A stretch of 14,151 nucleotides of DNA, taken from NCBI GenBank assembly GCA_943331145.2, contig CALQKL020000035.1:1-14151 (forward strand), read 5' to 3'. Shown here one piece after another: positions 1-5,975 of this stretch (position 1 is the stretch's first letter; every line of letters begins with the position of its first letter). The notes beneath the pieces were generated by a model. The model searched no databases. It worked only from the letters and a program-made list of their open reading frames with translations, and was not told the origin of the DNA. Origin of the DNA: Chitinophaga pinensis. GTDB lineage: Bacteria; Bacteroidota; Bacteroidia; Chitinophagales; Chitinophagaceae. A program made the translations under genes and the position numbers.

Positions 1-17
1 AGGTATTCATTTTTAGC

Positions 18-51
18 AAAAAAAAACTGCAAACGGATTGTCTGCAGTTTT
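18..51 (-). terminator. Intrinsic terminator of the minus-strand lipoprotein gene
   Basis: Perfect 9-bp arms AAAACTGCA (23-31) and TGCAGTTTT (43-51) enclose an 11-nt loop. On the minus strand the hairpin runs into an unbroken run of nine T (complement of 18-26). It begins about 20 nt after the stop codon of the lipoprotein gene, which is the expected place for a Rho-independent terminator. Confidence 0.8.
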
Positions 52-71
52 AAAATAGAATTTAAAGTCTT

Positions 72-908
72 TTATGGTAATGTAATGGTACGAGGCGCAT
101 AATTGTCTATAGCAATGGTTGCAATCGCATCACAAACTCCATTTCCGAAATCTAATGTTGAATAATGATTTGGACCTTGAAATTTGATTGAACCTGCATC
201 AACATGTTCGCAATTCACCGCTTTATGTAATGCCGTTAAAATGGTTGAAGTTCTTGAAATACCTGCTGAATTTGAAACTTCGCCATTTCCGGTAATGCTA
301 AATGCATCATCTATTAATACACGTGGCGTGTTTGCTCCTGCAACTTGTGTAATAGATTTTAAACTGTTGTGAAACCAATATCTGCCGTCAGGTGCGGTGA
401 TTTTTCCATTCTCAACTCGACGCGTCCAAGATTTTGTAGTTGTTGTGCTGGTGTTTGTCCAGGTAATGGTGCCTTCTTTTTTATAATTGTTTACATAATA
501 ATTGGTGAAATTCATTACAGCTGTACTACCTGGTCTGCGGATGGAATCCGATAAAACGATTGTGACAATTCCCCTGCGAACGATGTTGCTGTTTGTGCCC
601 GAGCAACCTGCTGTTCCAAAGTCAAGGGTGATGGTTTTTGGGAAAGAACCACCCGAAACGGTTACTGTTGCACAAGTAGTGGTACCCATACAAACCAAAG
701 GCTCTCTGCTTCCAGATAGTCCTTCTGTTTCAACTGTTTCATTTAAAATGTTATTTGCATCGTCGGTCAATGTTTCGTTGATGGCTTGTTTTTTTGACAA
801 ATCGAAAGTATTTTCAATTTCTTCAGGAATAGATTCTTTTTTACAAGAAGAAAATGAAAATGCTGCAACGAATAATGAAAGGCTTAAAATGATTTTTTTT
901 GTTTGCAT
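72..908 (-). CDS. Putative lipoprotein of unknown function with two similar Cys-containing halves
   Basis: I do not recognise a named family. The 278-residue protein starts with a lipoprotein signal peptide: positive QTKK, a hydrophobic stretch, then FSSC with the lipidated Cys at residue 22, so it is probably anchored in the envelope facing the periplasm or outside. After an acidic, low-complexity linker (about 23-70) comes a Thr/Ser-rich, probably beta-rich region. The motif TLDFG plus a nearby Cys occurs twice (LDFG at 95-98 with C102; LDFG at 252-255 with C259), and each is preceded by another Cys (C73/C79 and C233). This suggests an internal duplication or two related beta modules, perhaps with disulfides. 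The gene stands alone, with its own terminator and divergent from the deacetylase gene. Secreted Bacteroidota proteins of similar look are usually annotated hypothetical. A role in adhesion or binding would be a guess. Confidence 0.85.
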   Translation of the reverse strand: MQTKKIILSLSLFVAAFSFSSCKKESIPEEIENTFDLSKKQAINETLTDDANNILNETVETEGLSGSREPLVCMGTTTCATVTVSGGSFPKTITLDFGTAGCSGTNSNIVRRGIVTIVLSDSIRRPGSTAVMNFTNYYVNNYKKEGTITWTNTSTTTTKSWTRRVENGKITAPDGRYWFHNSLKSITQVAGANTPRVLIDDAFSITGNGEVSNSAGISRTSTILTALHKAVNCEHVDAGSIKFQGPNHYSTLDFGNGVCDAIATIAIDNYAPRTITLP

Positions 909-935
909 AATGTATAATTTTGTTGGTAGACGTTT

Positions 936-966
936 TAAAAGTAGGAAAGTTTATACTCGATTAAAA
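936..966 (-). promoter_or_regulatory. Weak candidate promoter for the lipoprotein gene
   Basis: On the minus strand TACTTTTA (936-943) matches the Bacteroidota -7 pattern TAnnTTTG in all but the last base. It is preceded 19 nt upstream by TTTT (963-966) in place of TTTG. Transcription would begin near 929, about 20 nt before the ATG. The region is very AT-rich, so a chance match is possible. Confidence 0.3.
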
Positions 967-974
967 ATTTTGTA

Positions 975-1628
975 TTGTTTTATTTTGTTAAATCTCCTTT
1001 TTGGTTAAAAAAAATTTACCCGGATTTATTTTGGGAAATCCCTACGCAAGAGAAAAAAATATTTCTCACATTTGATGATGGGCCACATCCAATTATAACG
1101 ATGCAGGTTTTGGATTTACTAAAAGCATATAACGCAAAAGCAACGTTTTTTTGCATTGGAAATAATGTTGTCAAATACCCCGAAGTGTATAAGCGAATCA
1201 TTGATGAGGGGCATGCTGTTGGAAATCACACATTTAATCATTTAAATGGCTGGAAAACACCAGATGAACTGTATTTGAATGATATTAATAAAGCAATGGA
1301 ATATATTGATTCTAATTTATATCGACCTCCATATGGACGGATTTCCAGGTTTCAAATCCAGCAATTATTAAAACCCAAATATCAAATGAAAATGATAATG
1401 TGGTCGGTTTTAAGTGGTGATTTTGATCGAGATATTTCTACTGAAAAATGTTTGAAAAATGTGCTTTTGTCAACGAGGGAAGGTTCCATAATTGTATTTC
1501 ACGACAGTGAGAAAGCTGCAGAAAAAATGCTTTATGCTTTACCAAAAGTATTAGAGCAATTTTCTAAGAAAGGATTTGCCTTTGAAAAAATCACAGATAT
1601 GGCATTTAAAAAAGAAGGGCATGGGTAG
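975..1628 (+). CDS. Polysaccharide deacetylase family protein (NodB homology domain)
   Basis: Carbohydrate esterase family 4 type enzyme that removes acetyl groups from N-acetylated sugars in a metal-dependent reaction. The substrate (peptidoglycan, chitin oligomers or an exopolysaccharide) cannot be told from sequence. The 217 residues carry the expected motifs in order: TFDDGP (32-37, with catalytic base D34 and metal ligand D35), HTFNH (85-89, metal-binding H85 and H89), RPPYG (117-121), a fourth region around WSVLSGDFD (143-151) and IIVFHDS (172-178, with H176). The reading frame is closed upstream by a stop at 942-944 and offers no ATG before the first motif. I take the TTG at 975 because it gives an N-terminus (FYFVKSPFWLKKIYP) like the usual start of this Bacteroidota subfamily, which I know from memory. 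No clear signal peptide is visible, though the short hydrophobic start could associate with the membrane. A hairpin spans the stop codon. Confidence 0.9.
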   Translation: MFYFVKSPFWLKKIYPDLFWEIPTQEKKIFLTFDDGPHPIITMQVLDLLKAYNAKATFFCIGNNVVKYPEVYKRIIDEGHAVGNHTFNHLNGWKTPDELYLNDINKAMEYIDSNLYRPPYGRISRFQIQQLLKPKYQMKMIMWSVLSGDFDRDISTEKCLKNVLLSTREGSIIVFHDSEKAAEKMLYALPKVLEQFSKKGFAFEKITDMAFKKEGHG

Positions 1629-1645
1629 AAACCCTCGCCCGTTTT
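1617..1645 (+). terminator. Probable terminator overlapping the deacetylase stop codon
   Basis: GGGC (1617-1620) and GGGT (1623-1626) pair with ACCC (1631-1634) and GCCC (1637-1640) around an AGAA tetraloop, with one 2x2 internal mismatch, followed by GTTTT. The GC-rich stem is striking in this AT-rich DNA and covers the TAG stop of the deacetylase gene. The T-run is short, so termination may be partial and some read-through into tatD is possible. Confidence 0.5.
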
Positions 1646-1742
1646 AATCCGTACCCTATGAAAACTTTGGCTAAGATAATATTTAGGTTCGGGTTTTCCA
1701 ATACGATTTTTAACTTATGTAATTGTTTTAAAATTTGTCACC

Positions 1743-2507
1743 ATGATCATTGATACGCATTGTCATCTTTATTTACCTGAATTCTGTAATGAAATAGATA
1801 AATACATAAACAGCGCAAAAGACAATGGCATTAAAAAAATTTATTTACCTGCAATAAACAGTGAAAGTACATATGCTTTATTATCACTTGAAGAAAAGCA
1901 TTCTGATATTTGTGTTGCTATGATGGGACTTCATCCTTGTTATGTAAAATCAGATTATAAAGGGGAATTGCAAAAGGTGGAAGATTTACTTACTCAACGA
2001 AAATTTGTTGCCATAGGGGAGTGCGGACTAGATTTTTATTGGGACAAAACTTTTATAAAAGAACAATACTTGGCATTGGAGCAACAGATAGAATGGGCTT
2101 TACATTATAACCTTCCGATTATTTTACATACAAGAAGTGCAACTCAAGAAACAATCGATGTTATCAAAAAAAATAAAGATTCAAATTTAAAAGGGATCTT
2201 TCATTGTTTTGGCGGCACTTTAGAAGAGGCGAAACAAATAATCGATTTGGGTTTTTATTTGGGAGTAGGAGGGGTTGTTACCTACAAAAATGCAGGACTT
2301 GATTTGGTGTTAAAAAATATTGATTTAGATTATATAGTGCTAGAAACAGACGCGCCATATCTTTCTCCGGTTCCTTTTAGGGGTAAAACTAACGAACCCG
2401 CACACCTCAAAATCATTGCGGATAAAATCGCTTCAATAAAAAATATTAGTTACGACCTAGTAGCTGAGATAACGAGTAGGAATGCAGAGCGATTGTTTGG
2501 GGCATAG
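1743..2507 (+). CDS. TatD family metal-dependent hydrolase (DNase)
   Basis: Member of the TatD/YcfH amidohydrolase-type family, cytoplasmic enzymes with metal-dependent DNase/exonuclease activity in studied members. The 254-residue length is normal for a TIM-barrel TatD protein. Expected metal ligands are all visible: DTHCH (4-8, H6 and H8), GECGLD (92-97, E93), LHTR (128-131, H129), FHCFGG (153-158, H154) and ETDAPYLSP (201-209, D203). GLHP (62-65) is also typical. The ATG gives the DTHCH motif at its usual place right after the start. It lies 114 nt after the deacetylase gene, probably as its own unit or by read-through. Five nucleotides after its TAG stop an intergenic repeat begins, and a strong palindromic terminator follows about 155 nt further. 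Which paralogue (TatD, YcfH or YjjV type) it is cannot be settled, so I give no symbol. Confidence 0.93.
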   Translation: MIIDTHCHLYLPEFCNEIDKYINSAKDNGIKKIYLPAINSESTYALLSLEEKHSDICVAMMGLHPCYVKSDYKGELQKVEDLLTQRKFVAIGECGLDFYWDKTFIKEQYLALEQQIEWALHYNLPIILHTRSATQETIDVIKKNKDSNLKGIFHCFGGTLEEAKQIIDLGFYLGVGGVVTYKNAGLDLVLKNIDLDYIVLETDAPYLSPVPFRGKTNEPAHLKIIADKIASIKNISYDLVAEITSRNAERLFGA

Positions 2508-2513
2508 GAGTAA

Positions 2514-2558
2514 AAGGTTTAATGCGCTCCGATGGTTTAATGGTTTAATAGTTGGAAG
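2514..2558 (+). repeat. Intergenic repeat, 45-bp copy downstream of tatD (GGTTTAAT units)
   Basis: Starts with AAGGTTTAA, has a GCGCTCCGATGG core, then two tandem GGTTTAAT octamers (2534-2541 and 2542-2549) and ends AGTTGGAAG. The same start, core position and end occur on the minus strand at 9446-9498, where the element is one 8-nt unit longer. It begins six nucleotides after the TatD stop codon, in the sense orientation. Confidence 0.7.
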
Positions 2559-2622
2559 TGTTTCATTTTGCCAGAAAATGCAATTGACGATGTATGGCTT
2601 TTTATAAAAGAAGATATCATCC

Positions 2623-2667
2623 AACCTCTTGAACGCATTGAACCTCTTGAACTTCTTAAACCTCTGT
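2623..2667 (+). repeat. Degenerate 9-nt tandem array
   Basis: Five consecutive nonamers with a fixed AAC start: AACCTCTTG (2623), AACGCATTG (2632), AACCTCTTG (2641), AACTTCTTA (2650), AACCTCTGT (2659). Read on the opposite strand the units resemble the GGTTTAA units at 2514-2558, so the two stretches form a loose inverted pair. The 13-mer AACCTCTTGAACT (2641-2653) recurs at 5955-5967. The last unit runs into the palindromic terminator. Confidence 0.7.
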
Positions 2668-2715
2668 AATAAAAAAAATCCCGGAAATTAATTTCCGGGA
2701 TTTTTTTTATTACAG
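2664..2715. terminator. Perfect 52-bp palindrome, bidirectional terminator
   Basis: Two 26-nt arms with no mismatch and no spacer, centred between 2689 and 2690. Each arm holds an A8 or T8 tract next to a TCCCGG/CCGGGA core. Transcribed from either side it gives a GC-containing hairpin followed by a T8 run, so it can end both the tatD transcript (plus) and the gldJ transcript (minus). It ends one base before the gldJ stop codon. Confidence 0.85.
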
Positions 2716-2716
2716 T

Positions 2717-4282
2717 TTATTTCTTCTTTTTGCTACTTTGTTTTCTTGATGTGAAGATATTTCCATCCATAAATCCTGGTCCTTCTGGTGGTCCAAGATA
2801 TGTTTGAGCGCAACGGAAACCAATTGTGCTCGATGATTGATCTTCTTGTAAATAACGACGAGAACCTGGAGACAACCAATATGCGCGATCGTTCCAACTA
2901 CCGCCTTTAAATACCCTTGATTGATCATTTATTAAAGAAGTGATGCCATAACCATAAGATGCACCACTTAATGAATCTCCATCTAAATAATTGATTACAT
3001 TGTTTCTCTGGTAGTTCGTTCTGTTTTTAACTTCTTCATCATCTATTTTAGTTTTCTTCAATCTGCCCATACTGTCTCTTTCGTATTCGCCACTTCCATT
3101 TTTGTAATATTTTTGGAAATTATTACCACGGAAGTAGTTGAAATCTTGACCATCACTTGGTGTCATTGGTCTGTAAACGTCAGCTACCCACTCACTTACA
3201 TTACCACTCATGTTGAATAGTCCAAATGCATTAGGATAAAATGAAAATACAGGAGCAGTTATTGCAGCTCTATCATTCAAGCCACCAGAAACACCCATAT
3301 TATCACCACTTGTACGTTTGAAGTTAGCCAACATTTTTCCTTGCCAGCTACCCACGCGATTATCTCTTAAGCCATTTACATTTTTGCTCCATGAATATAT
3401 TTGTTGATTAGAACGAACTTCCTCTCCTGTTTTTGATTCTTTTACTCGAGGAGAAGGGTTTTGATCCAATAAGCCGTAAGCAGCATATTCCCATTCTGCT
3501 TCAGTAGGTAAACGATAACCCATGTTTAATATACCATCTTCTATTCTAATGGTACTTCTAGGTTTGTTGTTTACATCTAATAAAGTAGATTTCTTTGGTT
3601 TTGATTTGCCTTGAATAAGGTCAGGGTTCAATAAATAAGCTTCTGTATTAAATGAACCTTCAGCTCCACCACCTTTCATTTCTTTTTTAACCGCATCTTT
3701 TTTTAGGTATCCTTTTTGTATTAAACTTAATTCGTTTACCCTGTCTGTTCTCCAAATGCAAAAATCATGTGCTTGTCTCCAACTTACACCAACTACTGGA
3801 TAAAAGTTATATGAAGGGTACCTGAAATAATACTCAACATAAGGTTCATTATAAGCCAATTCCTCTCTCCAAACCAAAGTGTCTGGCAAGCATTTAGCCA
3901 TAATAGCAGTGTCATTACTAAAAGTATTTTCTAACCAATATAAATACTCTCTATAGTGCACATTAGCGACCTCCGTTTCATCAATAAAAAAAGAAGGAAT
4001 GGTAATACGTCGAGGAATGTTATTCCAATCGCCCATTACATCTTCTTCTTTAGCACCCATTACAAAACTACCCCCTTGGATAAACACAAGGCCTGGTCCT
4101 GCTTTTGGATACTTTACTTTTGTTACATGGAAGTTACCCATATTCTTGTCATCATAGCTCCATCCTGTAACACTTGATTTTTGTTTTTTATTGGAAGAAA
4201 TACCACAAGAACTTATGGTAAAAGCGCCCAAAACCAGGATTAAAAAAAGGTTTCTTACTGAAGTTGTTTTTTGCATGTGCAT
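2717..4282 (-). CDS. gldJ: Gliding motility / type IX secretion lipoprotein GldJ
   Basis: Outer-membrane-associated lipoprotein of the gliding and type IX secretion machinery. In Flavobacterium, GldJ is needed for gliding and for stability of GldK and other components. The 521-residue protein has a lipoprotein signal peptide with ISSC (Cys 26). The rest is a formylglycine-generating-enzyme (SUMF1-like) domain from about residue 62 to 493: FIQGGSFVMG (67-76), FIDETEVANVHY (99-110), PVVGVSWRQA (162-171), RLPTEAEWEYAA (257-268), GNVSEWVADVY (360-370), FKGGSWNDRAYW (458-469) and IGFRCA (487-492). The two active-site Cys of true formylglycine-generating enzymes are absent: the matching stretch reads RAYWLSPGSRRYL. 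A scaffold role therefore fits better than catalysis. Length, the PDTLVWR and WRTDRVNE segments and the adjacent porV favour GldJ over its paralogue GldK. Two in-frame ATGs lie at the start (residues 1 and 3), and either keeps the signal peptide. It ends in a lysine-rich tail. Confidence 0.9.
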   Translation of the reverse strand: MHMQKTTSVRNLFLILVLGAFTISSCGISSNKKQKSSVTGWSYDDKNMGNFHVTKVKYPKAGPGLVFIQGGSFVMGAKEEDVMGDWNNIPRRITIPSFFIDETEVANVHYREYLYWLENTFSNDTAIMAKCLPDTLVWREELAYNEPYVEYYFRYPSYNFYPVVGVSWRQAHDFCIWRTDRVNELSLIQKGYLKKDAVKKEMKGGGAEGSFNTEAYLLNPDLIQGKSKPKKSTLLDVNNKPRSTIRIEDGILNMGYRLPTEAEWEYAAYGLLDQNPSPRVKESKTGEEVRSNQQIYSWSKNVNGLRDNRVGSWQGKMLANFKRTSGDNMGVSGGLNDRAAITAPVFSFYPNAFGLFNMSGNVSEWVADVYRPMTPSDGQDFNYFRGNNFQKYYKNGSGEYERDSMGRLKKTKIDDEEVKNRTNYQRNNVINYLDGDSLSGASYGYGITSLINDQSRVFKGGSWNDRAYWLSPGSRRYLQEDQSSSTIGFRCAQTYLGPPEGPGFMDGNIFTSRKQSSKKKK

Positions 4283-4349
4283 TCGTTTTGCAATTTTGTT
4301 TAACGAAGGGTTATTTAATTTATTGTTATGTACACAATTACTTGTTTTG

Positions 4350-4377
4350 CGAATATATAAACTTTAGCCGATTCAAA
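4350..4377 (-). promoter_or_regulatory. Candidate promoter for gldJ
   Basis: On the minus strand TTTG (4374-4377) is followed after 16 nt by TATATTCG (4350-4357), a 7-of-8 match to TAnnTTTG. The spacer is slightly shorter than the usual 17-23 nt. Transcription would begin near 4343 and leave a leader of about 60 nt. Confidence 0.38.
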
Positions 4378-4395
4378 ACTAATTTTATGCCAGTT

Positions 4396-4425
4396 GTTAA
4401 AAAAAAATAACAATTTTTTTTTAAC
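4396..4425. repeat. 13-bp perfect A-tract inverted repeat
   Basis: Left arm GTTAAAAAAAAAT (4396-4408) and right arm ATTTTTTTTTAAC (4413-4425) with a 4-nt AACA loop. It sits in the middle of the divergent region and follows no gene end, so it is not an obvious terminator. It lies just upstream of the gldJ promoter candidate and may be a bent-DNA or protein-binding site, which is inference. Confidence 0.6.
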
Positions 4426-4539
4426 TTAGAAGTTACTGAATGAATTGCTATTTTATTTTTTTAATAAAAAAAGAGACAATGTTAATTTGTAAAGATTTTA
4501 TAATACATCAGTTTTTTTTTAATGATTACAATAAAAAAC

Positions 4540-4569
4540 TTGGTTAATTCAATAAAACGATTATTTTTA
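4540..4569 (+). promoter_or_regulatory. Candidate promoter for porV
   Basis: TTG (4540-4542), a 19-nt spacer, then TATTTTTA (4562-4569), a 7-of-8 match to the Bacteroidota -7 element. The spacing is ideal. The start of transcription would be near 4576, giving a leader of about 60 nt ahead of porV. Confidence 0.55.
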
Positions 4570-4636
4570 CAACCAATTAAAAACAAAAACAAAAAATTAT
4601 AGAGAGAACTCTACCTAACCAAGACAAAAAAATAGC

Positions 4637-5770
4637 ATGAAAAAAGCAACATTAAGACTAACTGCCTTAGTTATGTTACTAGCTGGTTCAAATGTAACCA
4701 AAGCTCAAACCGCAGATCCTATCAACGTAGTTACTTCTGCAGTTCCATTTTTAAGAATCTCTCCAGATGCTCGTAGCGCTGGTATGGGTGATGTAGGCAT
4801 CGCAACTTCAGCTGATGCAAACGTAGGATTTTGGAATTTAGCAAAAGCACCTTTCGCAACAAACAAGATGTCTATCTCTGCAACTTATACACCATGGTTG
4901 AGCGATTTAAAATTAAATGATGTTTACTTAGCTTCTTTAGCTGGTTACTATCAATTAGATGAAACTCAAGCGGTTTCTGCTTCTTTGAGATATTTCAGTC
5001 TAGGAAATATTCAGTTTACTGATGCTAATGGAACTAACTTACAACAATATAGACCTCGTGAGTTGGCTTTTGATGCAGGCTATGCTAGAAAATTGTCAAG
5101 CAAAATGGGATTAGGTGTTGCTATTCGTTATATCAGTTCTGATTTAGCAGGAAATACATCTATACCAGGCGTGTCTTACAGAAAAGGTTCATCAATCGCT
5201 GGAGATATCCATTGGTATTACAAAGGAACAAACGCTGACGGAAATGGATTCGATTGGGGCGCTACTTTATCAAATTTAGGGTCTAAAATTTCTTATACAA
5301 ATGATGCTAATCAAAAAGATTTCATCCCTGCAAACTTAGGTATCGGAGCTGCTTACAACAAAAAACTTGATGCAGATAGCAAAATTACCTTTGCTTTAGA
5401 CATCAATAAATTAATGGTTCCAACGCCTCCAAGTTCTTCTGACTCAGCTGGTTTAGCTGAATACCGTTCAAAAGGTGTTGTATCTAGTTGGTTTAGTTCT
5501 TTTGGTGATGCTGGAAAAGATGAATTGAAAGAAGCTACTGTTGCTATCGGTTCTGAATATTGGTACAAAGATCAATTTGCTTTCAGAGCAGGTTATTTCT
5601 ACGAAAACAAAATCAAAGGAGATAGAAGATATTTTACTTTAGGCGCTGGTTTGAAGTATGATATGGTTGGATTAAATTTCTCTTATTTATTACCAAGTGG
5701 TTCTGGTGTAAATCGTAACCCATTATCAAACACTTTACGTTTCAGTTTAGTGTACAACATGAATAAATAA
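4637..5770 (+). CDS. porV: Type IX secretion outer membrane protein PorV
   Basis: Outer-membrane beta-barrel of the PorV/LptO family (FadL-like fold). In type IX secretion it carries cargo with a C-terminal secretion domain from the SprA translocon to the cell-surface attachment complex containing PorU. The 377-residue protein has a signal peptide ending TKA-Q (about residue 24). The mature start, with AVPFLRISPDARSAGMGDVG and the following ATSADANVGFWNLA, is the signature of the family. The remainder alternates hydrophobic and polar residues as in barrel strands and ends with an aromatic-containing strand (FSLVYNMNK). In Flavobacterium johnsoniae gldJ, porU and porV lie together. Here gldJ is next door but on the other strand, and no porU is seen in the window. 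It is monocistronic, judging from a good promoter candidate and a strong terminator. Confidence 0.92.
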   Translation: MKKATLRLTALVMLLAGSNVTKAQTADPINVVTSAVPFLRISPDARSAGMGDVGIATSADANVGFWNLAKAPFATNKMSISATYTPWLSDLKLNDVYLASLAGYYQLDETQAVSASLRYFSLGNIQFTDANGTNLQQYRPRELAFDAGYARKLSSKMGLGVAIRYISSDLAGNTSIPGVSYRKGSSIAGDIHWYYKGTNADGNGFDWGATLSNLGSKISYTNDANQKDFIPANLGIGAAYNKKLDADSKITFALDINKLMVPTPPSSSDSAGLAEYRSKGVVSSWFSSFGDAGKDELKEATVAIGSEYWYKDQFAFRAGYFYENKIKGDRRYFTLGAGLKYDMVGLNFSYLLPSGSGVNRNPLSNTLRFSLVYNMNK

Positions 5771-5786
5771 TTCTAAATAACTTTTT

Positions 5787-5826
5787 AAAAAAGCGTTTCT
5801 TTAACCGGAAACGCTTTTTTATTTTT
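5787..5826 (+). terminator. Intrinsic terminator of porV
   Basis: Perfect 13-nt arms AAAAAAGCGTTTC (5787-5799) and GAAACGCTTTTTT (5808-5820) with an 8-nt loop. The T-rich tail continues to 5826. It begins 16 nt after the porV stop codon. Confidence 0.88.
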
Positions 5827-5827
5827 G
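5796..5827 (+). promoter_or_regulatory. Candidate promoter overlapping the porV terminator
   Basis: TATTTTTG (5820-5827) matches TAnnTTTG in all eight positions and is preceded by TTTC (5796-5799) at a 20-nt spacing. It could drive ispF-dut with a long leader through the repeats. The sequence is also the T-tail of the terminator, so the match may be a by-product. Confidence 0.33.
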
Positions 5828-5853
5828 CAAATACTTTGGTTTAAAATTTTAAC

Positions 5854-5877
5854 GGTTTAATGGTTTAATGGTTTTTG
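5854..5877 (+). repeat. Tandem GGTTTAAT octamers
   Basis: GGTTTAAT at 5854-5861 and 5862-5869, then the decayed GGTTTTTG (5870-5877). Another GGTTTAA lies at 5838. These have the same units and orientation as in the repeat after tatD, and they face the inverted copies at 5892-5967. Confidence 0.7.
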
Positions 5878-5891
5878 AAAATATAATAAAT

Positions 5892-5967
5892 CAAACCCTT
5901 AAACTAGCGAAGCGAATTAAACCTTTATACCAGCGAAGCGATTTAAACCTCTAAAACCTCTTGAACT
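5892..5967 (-). repeat. Intergenic repeat with two CAGCGAAGCG-type cores upstream of ispF
   Basis: Two closely spaced cores, TAGCGAAGCGAATTAAACCT (5905-5924) and CAGCGAAGCGATTTAAACCT (5931-5950), differ at only two positions out of 20. A third copy, CAGCGAAGCAGTTTAAACCT, is at 9478-9497. The tail AACCTCTTGAACT (5955-5967) is shared with 2641-2653. It ends 8 nt before the ispF ATG, so it forms most of that gene's upstream region. Confidence 0.75.
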
Positions 5968-5975
5968 AAAAAAAT

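Larger units (their letters stand above)
4283..4636. other. 354-bp AT-rich divergent control region between gldJ and porV
   Basis: No gene is visible here. The region is extremely AT-rich with many A and T tracts. It contains promoter candidates for both flanking genes (described separately), a 13-bp inverted repeat at 4396-4425 and, near porV, an A-rich leader with GAGAGAAC (4602-4609). Such AT-rich leaders are usual where translation starts without a Shine-Dalgarno sequence. Confidence 0.6.

Noticed and set aside
502..1008. Open frame of 168 codons on the plus strand opposite the lipoprotein gene
   Set aside because: It is antisense to most of a lipoprotein gene with a convincing signal peptide, and its product has no domain character.
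1666..1691. Promoter for tatD (TTTG 1666-1669, TAGGTTCG 1684-1691)
   Set aside because: The 14-nt spacer is too short for the known Bacteroidota pattern.
2508..2716. Possible remnant of a small gene between the repeat arms after tatD
   Set aside because: None of the frames gives a recognisable peptide longer than a few residues; stops interrupt all of them.
5838..5967. CRISPR-like array from the regularly spaced GGTTTAAT/TTTAAACC units
   Set aside because: Units are 8-9 nt and contiguous, with no unique spacers of about 30 nt and no cas genes nearby.
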